DNA of 30,801 bases from Lingula anatina (lineage: Eukaryota; Brachiopoda; Lingulata; Lingulida; Lingulidae), in the NCBI RefSeq assembly GCF_001039355.2, contig NW_019776030.1, positions 1 through 30,801 of the forward strand. Reading direction: 5' to 3'. The translations under genes were made by a program, and so were the position numbers. Below are positions 1-9,203 of the stretch, piece after piece. The notes beneath the pieces were generated by a model. It saw nothing but the letters and a program-made list of their open reading frames with translations, searched no databases and had not been told where the DNA came from. Each line of letters opens with the position of its first letter. The stretch's first letter is position 1.

Positions 1-70
1 CGGTTTTTCACTTATCATGTTATCGGTGGTCAAAGTGCACGGCAACGACGACAGACGCAGGTGATGGCTA

Positions 71-100
71 TATGTACAGACACATCTGTGTCTGTACATA
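71..100. repeat. Perfect 14-bp palindrome
   Basis: TATGTACAGACACA at 71-84 and its exact reverse complement at 87-100 are separated by TC. It could form a cruciform or hairpin, or be the remnant of a foldback element. No gene surrounds it. Confidence 0.8.
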
Positions 101-345
101 AAAATGCACTCGATCCAAAAGCTGGAAAAAATTGTCTTATGTGCAAATTACCTTGCCTAGATAATAAATTTGGCCGGATGTAATGTTCATATTTGAGATT
201 TCAATTTGTGACAATCTTGGTGACCAGTTTTCAATCATTACGTCCGAAGGGCTGGTTTGTCATACTGGATCCCTTCAGATTTTTCAGATGTTATAATAAA
301 AAGTTCTCAAAAATGTGCCCTGTCACTGTCTTTATATGAATGATA

Positions 346-727
346 TTAAAGGGATAACAATTCTTCATATGGGATTCAAAATTCTACAATAAATATATTG
401 TAAACAATCAATAGCAATTAAACTCTTGGAAGAGCATGGCTTCTCAGAATGATAAACATGTTAACAACAGACAGAAATATAAAATCCATGTAGCACCAAC
501 AAAGCAGTTAGCGCAATTATTCTGAAATCTGTGCTTGCTATCGGACCATGTGGACCTTCATGTATGGCTACCCACCATAATAATCTCTTAAGAAATGAAA
601 AACAACCAACTTTGAATGTTGCAACAAATTCTTTAACCACTGGTAAGTATGGGAAAGCTGATGTTTACCCCAGGAAAATCCTGTTTTATGGCACTTTTCC
701 CACCAATCCAATTTGTTATTCCTTTAA
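346..727. mobile_element. MITE copy 1, TTAA-flanked
   Basis: TTAA at 346-349 is followed by AGGGATAACAATTCTT. At the right end AATTTGTTATTCCT is followed by TTAA at 724-727. The ends are imperfect inverted repeats. The interior resembles the element at 29041-29376, for example in GGACCATGTGGACCTTCATG against AGACCACGTGACCTCCATTG. No transposase ORF is present. TTAA flanks suggest piggyBac-type mobilisation (inference). It lies downstream of SPOUT1. Confidence 0.75.
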
Positions 728-1165
728 TTTATAATGAAAAAATGAAGTAATATATTGATTTATAGATTTCTATGGCATATCTATATCGGTTCTATTACAT
801 TCCTTCAAAATCTTTACGAAATAAAATGTTGTTTCTCTTTTAACACAGACACTCAATGTATTTCAAATTTATGACAGTTACTGATTTTTCATTTTTTGTG
901 TGTAATCAGCAACATACACCCTATGAGTGTCAAACTGTTTGTTTTACTTCAAATTTGCTGAGTAGCTGTGAATGATAAAAATAATAAGCTATCTGTCGTG
1001 TTGTCCATGTGCACTTTTGCTGTTCAATAATGTTTCTTTGCCATATATATGATGATGAAACACATCAACTTTTCTTTTTCCATCTTCTGAAAAGTAAGTC
1101 TTTGAAATAAAAACTTTTTCAAACAACTATGAACTGTTCTAAAGTTTTAAAGAGGTGTGGTTATG
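728..1165. other. SPOUT1 3' flank, nothing else recognised
   Basis: AT-rich sequence immediately downstream of the SPOUT1 stop, presumably including its 3' UTR. There is no canonical AATAAA on the minus strand. The nearest variant is ATTAAA at 728-723, provided by the right end of the MITE. No coding exon was found. Confidence 0.4.
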
Positions 1166-1768
1166 TCAGCTTGTGGATGAAATCCTTTGAATGTGCGGTC
1201 GTAACGCTGACATGGTAATCAAAATGGCCTCCTGAAATAATAAATAAACAACACTATAGGTATAAACTGAATTTCAGCAGTAATTTATCCAGATCTTTAC
1301 GCTTGGTTTAAACAAGTGGTGTAATCAATTTTTGTGAAACTCCATGGATTCTCTATATTTATTGTTAAAATTTTACTTTATTCATCTAAAGTATAGGTTT
1401 TCTTACTAAGAAGTATTTTACATGCATTTTTAAGGCTAAAATTTACATCTAATCAAGGGCAAATTTGAGGAGCTGTGATTCATTATAATTTCACCCATCA
1501 AATCTACTTAACAAAATTTAAAAAAATCATAAATGGGCAATCTGCCAGCTGTGAGCTCTGCTTAGTCCTGCTGTATACGCACAATTACAACGGTCCATAG
1601 AGCCCTGCTGCATAACTTACCTCAGTTCTTATAGTCCTACTCCCCTGACCAGGGCATGTGTTAAGATAATGGTCAAACAGTAAACTAGGGTCCTCTATGT
1701 CCAACTTAGTGTCCACCTCCAGACTGGCCTCTAGACCCTGGACACCACCATATACTATTAGTAAGTGT
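1166..1768 (-). CDS. SPOUT1: SPOUT1 coding exons 9-10, C-terminal knot
   Basis: Exons 1768-1621 and 1231-1166. Exon 9 encodes HLLIVYGGVQGLEA and, further on, NTCPGQGSRTIRTE, the trefoil-knot signature. It ends at GAG|GTAAGT. The open frame runs past that donor to a stop at 1585, but the conserved continuation EAILITMSALRP lies in a separate short exon at 1231-1166, which ends in TGA. The two exons join in phase 0. Confidence 0.92.
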
Positions 1769-4177
1769 CTGGAATATAGAGAATGACCAGGGAATTGAGT
1801 AATCACAGGGTGCTGAAAATGTGATTTTGAGGAATGTGGTATTATATTTCTGTGCTCTCATATCCCAAACCGATACAGCTATAATTTTTGAATAATTTCA
1901 AATTCAAGGTGAAGGATGATTTGCAAAACTGGATCTGGGTTTCTTGCAAATCATAAACTTTATGTGACTATCTAACAACAAGCTATGGCTAATTTGTTGG
2001 CATCATAAAGAAATGGTTATTTACAGATAGCTTAACAAAACAATAAATTGCAGCATTTCCAAAATCTGGAATCTCACCTAAAATCCTTCATTTTCAGAGT
2101 GTCCACATTTTCCCCTCTTTCTGAAGTCCCAATCATCAAATCATATCCACCGTCATAGGGAGATTCTGTGAACACAGAGCTGAGACTGTCAGCTAGACGC
2201 ACACTGTATCCCCAGTAAAGGTCCTCCTTCTGTCTTGGAACAGAAGGTGGGACGACTTTGCCTTTCAGAGTCTTTTTATCTAGGTAAGACGCAAGAATTG
2301 AAACCAAAAACTGAACTATAAAACCAGTATCTTCTTTACAAACACCCAATTCTGTTAAAATACTTCAAACTAATGTGTTAGAAATAGATTATTATTCAAA
2401 ATAAGATATAAAAATTATTTTCCCTGTAAAAAAATTTCATCTGATTCCAAACAGCTTAAACCACCATCAAGCAATCTTGCTGACAGTAACTTACTACTGC
2501 CCGGAAAGAGACCCAAATTATTTTCATAGGCAAAATCTTAAAATATCATTTTAATTTGTCTTGTTTCGCAAAAGACTACAGCCAAAAGAAATATATAATT
2601 ATAGTTAAAACCAATATTGTATTATCCTAATGATAACTTCTTTCCATTCATAGTTTAAGGCGAGAGGAAGTATCTATGTTAAAATATCTTAGAAATACTG
2701 AATGATTTTCACAAATATAAAGTCAAATCAGTGGCTTCAGATTATCAGTGTGATTCAAGTCTTACATGTATTACCTGATTGTGTAGACTTTAATTTCACA
2801 GTTACTCTCACACCAGTTTGTAATTGTAAATCCACTTGACACTCCTGAAAATGTACAACGTCTGTAGGGAACAACACACAACTGGAAACAGAGTAGCTGT
2901 TTTATAACATAGAAATAATGGCATGCTGTTTTGGCTCAACAATTACTTTAATTCCTAAAGTGACTACTGTATATTCAATCTGAATTACGAGTCACTAAAG
3001 TAAACAGAGTTTTAGTCAAAAAGTTAAGGTGAACTTTAAGTCTATAGTTCCTTTGTGAATATTATTGATTTATATATTATTATTATTATTCTGAGTCACA
3101 AACCTTCTTTAACCCAATGTTAACATAGGATCCTTTCCCTTCCTTCACAGGTTTGTCCAGCACCACGCCTTCCCTGTAGTTACACTCATCCTCCGCCCGC
3201 ATGTGATGGGGACAGTCCAGAGGATTCAGGAGACCTGGAAGCAGAAATATTTGGCAAACTTAAAGATGCACTTGAAATCAAACTTTTGCCACAAACCCGG
3301 CTAAATGCCACTGTATAGTTTCAAATAGCATATAAACTGTTTTTTTTTTTCAGTCATTATTTGGTTCAAAATGAATAATTCTATAAGCAAAACTTTAGGT
3401 AACTTTTGAAACTTAGTCTGCTAACTTTCTGTGCAGTCTTTGCTTTCAGTTCTTTTCATTTTGAGAAACAGACCAAAGACCCTTACCAGTCTCCACTCCA
3501 GAATACAAAGACTCACTTTACCAATCAAGATAACTAAAATACGACTCTAGATACAAAAGCTAGAAGAAAGACATCAGACCTGCATATTGTAGATCAGTGT
3601 GCTGTGGAAACAGGGACTTTCTCAGGTATTGTGGACACTCCAGGTACTGCAGTATACGGGCTAGCTGGACGTTAGCATGCCCCTTCTTACCCACACCTGT
3701 GTAGGAACCACTGGTTGTACTGAAATATATATATATATATAACAAATCTAGCCGCATTTTGGGATTTTAAAATGAGGTGATCACAGCTGCAGTATTGATG
3801 AGCATTGACACAAAATAAAATATGATGCTTTTGTACTGTTATTAAAATAATATGATTTCTTTTACAGACCAAAATAACATGCCAATCTCTCTATATATTT
3901 CTAATTTCACTTTGAATAAAACAAAATATGTTATTTCAATCTTGATTAAATATAAACAGCAAAACAGACAAAGCAAAAAAGCTTCCCTGCCATAAATATT
4001 TCTGAAATAAACATGTTAGCTATGCAACTTGTAATAAATGTGTGTATATCTCAAGGCATTTGTATTGCATATAAAAACTGTCACAATTTCTTACTTTTCA
4101 GCTGATCCCGTCTCGTCAAAGATGATCACTTCGTCCACCCTGAAGACTACTGCTGCTCTGGCTATCTGCAACCAAGG

Positions 4178-4219
<42 letters not shown>

Positions 4220-6643
4220 ACACACATATACATAAACCTGTATGATCAGTAAAAAAAACTACATATTGTAACCCACATCAGGGAAAAATAATATGTTTGC
4301 CTTAACATCCATGAGAAACATTCATCACAATAGCAAATCAGAAAAAGTATTAATAATATTTTCTGTACTTTTAAGAGTACATTCATGAACTAAGCTCATC
4401 ATGAGCAGTGCTGCCACCAACACAAAGTTTAAGAGGCATTCTTTTTTAAATAATAATTATAACTATAAATTCTTTTATGACACACATTCCGTTAAAAAAT
4501 CCCTGTGCGTCCCACAGAATATCTAAAATCAATTTTTTAAAACAGTGAAAATAAAGAAATTTAAATTACACTGACAATAAAAAGAATCCTCAAGAATTTT
4601 CTTTTATATAATTGTCATTAATTTCCCACCTGTCCTGCCAAGTATGTCCTCAACTCTGGGGACTGGGCATTGTCCAAGATGGACCCAGGCAAGGCAATGC
4701 TGACCGTCCTTGTTATGGCATCTGATAGAGAAGCAAATTTCAGAAAATACATACATACATACATACATACATATGTACTTAACTAAATTATCATAATGAA
4801 CATAGTTCTATAGACTAAAGGCAAGTTAGCAGTTAAATGCTACAACCATAACTTACTGTAACTTGGATCACATCAAACAAATGATGAAATATTTCATTTT
4901 AATACTTTTTTAAAATACAACTATTAAAATGAAAGTTACTGTAATTCGAAGAGACATATTTTCTCACCTAACACCAATTATAGTAACACTTTGTACAACA
5001 TCACTGACCTTCTTCTTTCTTTTCTTTATTCTTGGGATCGTCATCAGTTTTCCTTTTCTTATGTTTTTCTAATTCACTAAGCAGTTTTTCTTCCTTCCAT
5101 TTTCTTCTTTGGGCTTTTACTATTTAATTTAACAGTGCAGTGTTTACAGTGATATTACCTAACAGTCACGTGATATATTATGGGGGCGTCTCGATAGTCC
5201 AAAGGTTCATTGGTCCGAAGGTTCATTAGTCCGAAAAGTGGTAACATTTTCATCGATTTTTTAATCAAGGGTTCATTGGTCCGAAGGTTCTATAGTGAAC
5301 ATTCGGACCAATGAACCTTCAGACTATTAATTGAACCTTCAGACTATCGCTACGGCCCCTACATTATTATACGTTTCATACAAAATGGTTGCTCAACTGT
5401 TGTTTGCAATTTGATTTATAACTACAAATGGCTGTAATAACATGATTTTGTCTTCTACAAGCAAGTTGGACATCTTCAACTACCAATAATAATCCAAAAA
5501 TAACCATTAACAGTATGTATTCATTGCCAATTATTGCCCAATTATGCCATAAAACCAAATAACAATTGCTCCTTTTGTATAAAGCTGACTTACTTTCTTT
5601 CCAGTTTTTGTGGTTTATTTGCTGTAAAATGAATATTGATCACATGTATAAATCACTATTAGCCCAGATCATCACAGTAAGCCATTAAAGTGAATATAAA
5701 AAGACAATAATAAATAAGCTAAATAAAAAAAAGATAATAATACCAATAATTCATAAACAAATAATAAAAAATAAAGAAATAATATAGATAACTGCCATGT
5801 TTGTTGGGGCCTGTCTCGATGGTTATTCTGGGTATTTTCTCAAAATGCATATAAAACGAGAATATGAGGGCTCAAAACTGATTAAGAAGACTGGGTGCGG
5901 GGGGGGGGGCGAAGGACTTCGAATTTTATTTAGTACATGTACCATGATTTTTTGACGCAATACACAAGCTTAAACAGATGGAAGCATCAAAACACAAAAC
6001 ACTGCTCTTTACTTAATTCAATGACGATTTAGTATAATCATCACCTCTGTCGACTTCTTGTAATCTTGAAATGAATCCATCTCACAACACGCACCTTGTC
6101 TCTCCACGATGTGACACAGTTTTATCCTAGCTTGACCTACTTACAAACAGTGACATCTATCGGTGTACAAACCAAGACAGGCTACTTTATTTACCCGCAG
6201 TCAGTCCATAGATACCTTGAAATTTGATCGACGTATTGTTTAAACCCATATGACACCATACGAATTAAGAATTTAGTATTATAAAGGGTGCAAATAAGTC
6301 TTATGATTGTAGAAACAAAACACTGAATACTGCAAAGATAACTGTTCACGAGTTGTTGAAGATTTTCGATCGGTTTGTCGATCAACAATACGTTGCCATC
6401 TTCAGTGACCCCATTTTCTCGGACCGTGGCTCTGTGCTCTGCGTCAGGTTGCGGTCAGGTAAAGATAATTTGTTATCAATTACGTATCATATGAGTGGGT
6501 ATATTTGACATGAAGATATATGTGGTGTTATCAGGGGTATAACTTTTCATTGGAATATTTAAATTTACTCTACAATCAATAATATAGTTTCACTTTTTGA
6601 TGTCCATTTTTTCACCTCGTACCATCTTCATGCTCGTCTTCAT
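1166..6643 (-). CDS. SPOUT1: SPOUT1 (C9orf114/CENP-32) orthologue, SPOUT-fold RNA methyltransferase, 10 coding exons
   Basis: Complete gene. Coding exons in transcript order: 6643-6616, 5119-5009, 4721-4630, 4165-4095, 3719-3580, 3234-3104, 2844-2775, 2279-2078, 1768-1621, 1231-1166 (TGA at 1168-1166). The sum is 1,059 nt, or 352 residues plus stop, against 376 in human SPOUT1. All phases join and no internal stop appears. The protein shows a lysine/arginine-rich N-terminal helix (residues about 10-46), then blocks nearly identical to the human protein: LPGSILDNAQSPELRTYLAGQ, GVGKKG, LARILQYLECPQYLRK, YWGYSVRLA, GTSERG and NTCPGQGSRTIRTE. The last two belong to the C-terminal SPOUT knot that binds S-adenosylmethionine. 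In vertebrates the protein is tied to centromere and spindle function and acts as an RNA methyltransferase (large-subunit rRNA uridine has been reported). The first exon is the least certain part. No canonical AATAAA was seen within about 440 bases after the stop. Confidence 0.95.
2078..2844 (-). CDS. SPOUT1: SPOUT1 coding exons 7-8
   Basis: Exons 2844-2775 and 2279-2078. Exon 7 encodes a beta-rich stretch (LQTGVRVTVKL), likely the OB-fold-like insert of the family. Exon 8 encodes KTLKGKVVPPSVPRQKEDLY, then WGYSVRLADSLSSVFTESPY and the SAM-site loop GTSERGENV. The phases (1, then 2) are consistent with both neighbours. Confidence 0.94.
3104..3719 (-). CDS. SPOUT1: SPOUT1 coding exons 5-6
   Basis: Exons 3719-3580 and 3234-3104. 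They encode GVGKKGHANVQLARILQYLE and CPQYLRKSLFPQHTDLQYAG, then GLLNPLDCPHHMRAEDECNY followed by REGVVLDKP and GKGSYVNIGLKK. These are the most conserved blocks of the family. Phase 1 joins the two exons (G|GT). The exon 5 acceptor directly abuts a short (TA)n run at 3725-3740. Confidence 0.95.
4095..4721 (-). CDS. SPOUT1: SPOUT1 coding exons 3-4, first SPOUT half
   Basis: Exons 4721-4630 and 4165-4095. They encode TVSIALPGSILDNAQSPEL followed by RTYLAGQ, then IARAAVVFRVDEVIIFDE. This is the first beta-alpha unit of the fold and aligns without gaps to human SPOUT1. Both splice sites are canonical. The intron between them carries a (TA)n(CA)n tract at 4180-4226, just upstream (in transcript sense) of the exon 4 acceptor. 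Confidence 0.93.
4180..4226. repeat. (TA)n(CA)n microsatellite
   Basis: About 37 bases of alternating AT followed by (CA)5, in SPOUT1 intron 3. Confidence 0.95.
4747..4772. repeat. (ACAT)n tetranucleotide repeat
   Basis: About six tandem ACAT units in SPOUT1 intron 2, about 25 bases from the exon 3 acceptor. Confidence 0.9.
5009..5119 (-). CDS. SPOUT1: SPOUT1 coding exon 2, basic helix
   Basis: Acceptor TAAATAG at 5122-5120, donor GAAG|GTCAGT at 5008. It encodes a Lys/Arg/Glu-rich helix beginning KAQRRKWKEEKLLSELEK, matching in character the WRKWK-rich N-terminus of human SPOUT1. This part is probably RNA-binding or a nuclear localisation segment (inference). Confidence 0.85.
5179..5361. 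mobile_element. Foldback MITE with GGTTCATTGGTCCGAA repeats
   Basis: The left end TGGGGGCGTCTCGATAGTCC mirrors the right end read in reverse complement, AGGGGCCGTAGCGATAGTCT. Inside, GGTTCATTGGTCCGAA occurs twice directly (with a third variant, GGTTCATTAGTCCGAA) and again inverted around 5300-5330. Nearly the whole element can fold on itself. It sits in SPOUT1 intron 1. No coding capacity. Confidence 0.8.
5362..6400. other. SPOUT1 intron 1, remainder
   Basis: AT-rich intron with a G11 run at 5899-5909. Short open frames on the minus strand (5376-5558 and 6191-6388) have no family resemblance and no matching splice phases. I see no gene here. Confidence 0.5.
6420..6458 (+). other. Candidate 5' noncoding exon of the SPRY gene
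   Basis: A strong donor, GGTCAG|GTAAAG, at 6459 follows GC-richer sequence. The next acceptor, TTTTTGTAG at 7021, opens the exon that has an in-frame TGA two codons before the ATG at 7028, so an upstream noncoding exon is expected. The left boundary is arbitrary. Confidence 0.35.
6616..6643 (-). CDS. SPOUT1: SPOUT1 coding exon 1 (start codon)
   Basis: ATG at 6643-6641 sits in a good Kozak context (CCGCCATGA) and encodes MKTSMKMVR plus one base. It ends at donor GAG|GTGAAA. The leftover G joins TA at the start of the next exon (5119) to make a Val codon, and the frame then runs into the conserved basic helix. I chose this start because it is the only short upstream ATG segment I found with a donor of the required phase. 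An alternative ATG at 6631 in the same exon would remove four residues. Confidence 0.6.
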
Positions 6644-7027
6644 GGCGGGGTGTATCCCGCCGTACAGTATCGTGGAAATTCAGAGGGTTTATGCTTTAAA
6701 TTTCGAACGAGTGTTGAATTATTTATTTCAAATTATTTATAGTGGATTTTATGAGTCTGATAGTGAGTTTTTGTCTGTTCATGATTTCTGTCCTGATAAT
6801 ATGAATCCAGGCAGTGGAAGCTGTTACTGCCTGCGGTTTATTAGTCAGTGTTAATAAAAATTATACACAACTTTTTTACAACTTTTATAATGACTTAACT
6901 GAGCAGTTCAGACTGTATATAATACATGCACCAGTATTTACATGTATGTAAATAAAACTATAATTTGGTTTGTGATTGTGAACATTATTACATTTTTTAA
7001 CTCTTAATTTTATTTTTGTAGTGAGGG

Positions 7028-8587
7028 ATGGATTTCAGTCAAGGCCATTATGCATATTGTGTTGGTTCAGCATTTGAAAGTTCAGCCAAATCAACAGACA
7101 AGTAAGTAATTTAGCTGCAGAGCTATGTTCAGATATGCATGCATATTAGATAAAAATTTTTGTCAGACATCTATTTTAAATAATAATAAGTTAAAAGGTT
7201 TTTACACCTACAGTACATATAATACTGAGCATGCAACTCTAAGAGCATGAAAAACTATTTGCATACTTATCACTTCTGCAGGGTTCTAATGAATCACTTG
7301 GTAATATTGACATACTGAGTACATAGGTGACTACACACAGACTTGAAACCAGTCCTTTAAAACACAGAAATGGATAGAAATGGACGTTAAAAATTAAAGT
7401 TTGGATCTCCATGAAATTTGGCCCAGTTGTTGAGAATGTAAGAGAAAGATCGATACAGAGAAGATGATCTAATCTTAATATTACACTATTTCAGTGGCCT
7501 TCCAACCCCAGTGGAGGTCCGAGACAAGACATGGCTGGTCTATTTTAGCTTACCGAGACAAGTGCCAAACTGGAAGAAGAAAAAACGCACAAAAACTATT
7601 GTATTTGTGGCTGATAGCTCTGTAAATATAATAAGTTCTACCACCAGTAACAACTTTTGATAATTTAAAATGTAGTGCATAAATCATTCATTTGTTTCAT
7701 AATACTTCGTTCACTATAATAATAATTGCATTTCTGGCATGTGTGGACAAGGCTTTTGATTGGTTGATTGTGGCCTTGCATGAATTTCTCTGTAAAGGAA
7801 AATTAATTTGGTCAAAAATTGAGAAACACTTAAAATTTTTGTAGTGTTACTCACTGATCATCAGATCTTAAGGTAAGATCCTGGAAAATTCAACACTTTC
7901 TTTATCACCCAGGTGATCAAATTGTTAACAGATATTGATCCATAGACCCATTTTTGATTTCCAAATTTCTAGTTTTGAGTTATCTCGTAATTAAGAGTGA
8001 GACTTTTAATAGTGATGGTAAAAAAATAAGAAATGGAAATTATATCAATACTGGGTAGGATGTTATTTGCTCAACAATTTAGCAAAGGGTATTAATATAC
8101 CTCGCTGATATAAAATAATTGTTGAAATTTCCAGGAAAATTCCATGCCATTGTGCTCTGTAAACCAAACACTCAGGCAAATCTTTATTTTCCTGTAAATA
8201 CCTATATAATACCTGGTTTGTGGACATTTTTCATTATGATAACTACAATAGATTATTTATCATGATAAAAGTTTTGATAGGGATGGTTGCAAGATGAGCC
8301 TCTATCTATTTTTTTCTTAAGGAATCTTTGCCTGCATGGCTTAGTAAAATCACTAGCTGCCCAGATACAAGAGATGCATTGATATATCATGTTGTGGTCC
8401 TTCAAACCAGTGGGAAAAGTACTATAGAGGTGTATGCTCAGTTAAGTGACTACCCACTTGGTGTCCTAGCCCTGGTCAGCCAGTGTTTAAAACTGTCCAC
8501 AAAAGAGAAGAACCTTTCAGGACTTGTGGAAATGATGATTTTAGTAACTTTACAAAAAGGTAGGATTGGTGAATTAATTGTAATATA

Positions 8588-8622
<35 letters not shown>

Positions 8623-9203
8623 ATTGCTCTTAGACCCTAAAGAAGTGTCTTAACCATTATGATAAAGATAGCACTGAAAAAAAAGTTTGCAGAATAACAA
8701 ATTGAAATGCAATACTTGGTCCGTTTATTTTTAAATTGGTGAATATGATAAATTCCTAAGTGATATTTCTTAAATTGTGACTGTTTTCAATAATCAGGCA
8801 AGGCTTAAGATTAGATAGCTTGTCATGTTGGGAATTTTCTTATTGAAATATGTTCATCATAATATGACAGTCATATTGTGACACATTGATTTATAACTGC
8901 ACAACAAAAAGCTGAGTGAGAAAAAAGATCTTACAATATACATTCATCTTTAGATGTATATTTTCAGTATAAACAAACAAATAAATGAAATGATCGATTT
9001 TGAATTAACACATGTGATAGTTAACACATCAGGTATGTTGTAACGGATTGCAAGCAATTATTTGGTTAATAATCAAAGTGCTTTTAATTAATTTTTAAAA
9101 TTTCTATTGTATTTTTATAGAACTCCCAATTCTCAGGAACTGCTCCCTGCCAGACAGTCTTCGCCAACAAAGGGTGGGCTGTTATGATACTATGGAGCTG
9201 TTT
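7028..9203 (+). CDS. SPRY gene exons 2-5, N-terminal region
   Basis: Exons 7028-7101 (ATG; mRNA exon begins 7022), 7495-7621, 8322-8559, 9121-9203. Phases 2, 0, 1, 0 all match. The protein begins MDFSQGHYAYCVGSAFES. Across the exon 3/4 junction it reads TIVFVADSSESLPAWLSK: a hydrophobic strand followed by D-S-S-E-S, which fits the DxSxS metal site of von Willebrand A domains. The rest of a vWA fold is not evident, so this is only a hint. Exon 4 continues with alternating strands and helices (ALIYHVVVLQ, YPLGVLALVSQCLKL). Function unknown. Confidence 0.75.

Larger units (their letters stand above)
6400..6700. promoter_or_regulatory. Shared head-to-head promoter region
   Basis: This stretch contains the SPOUT1 start (6643, minus strand) and the probable first exon of the large plus-strand gene (donor at 6458). 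It is locally richer in G+C and CpG than the flanks, for example around 6421-6460 and 6640-6680. No TATA box stands out. Both genes are presumably driven from here; start sites cannot be read from sequence alone. Confidence 0.5.

Noticed and set aside
6391-6420. Alternative SPOUT1 first exon starting MGSLKMA on the minus strand
   Set aside because: Its only nearby donor (AAC|GTATTG) has phase 2, which puts exon 2 in a frame that stops after 14 codons.
6597-6854. 85-codon plus-strand open frame with hydrophobic start
   Set aside because: It overlaps the SPOUT1 first exon on the opposite strand, lies inside intron 1 of the SPRY gene, and shows no family resemblance or splice support. Probably chance.
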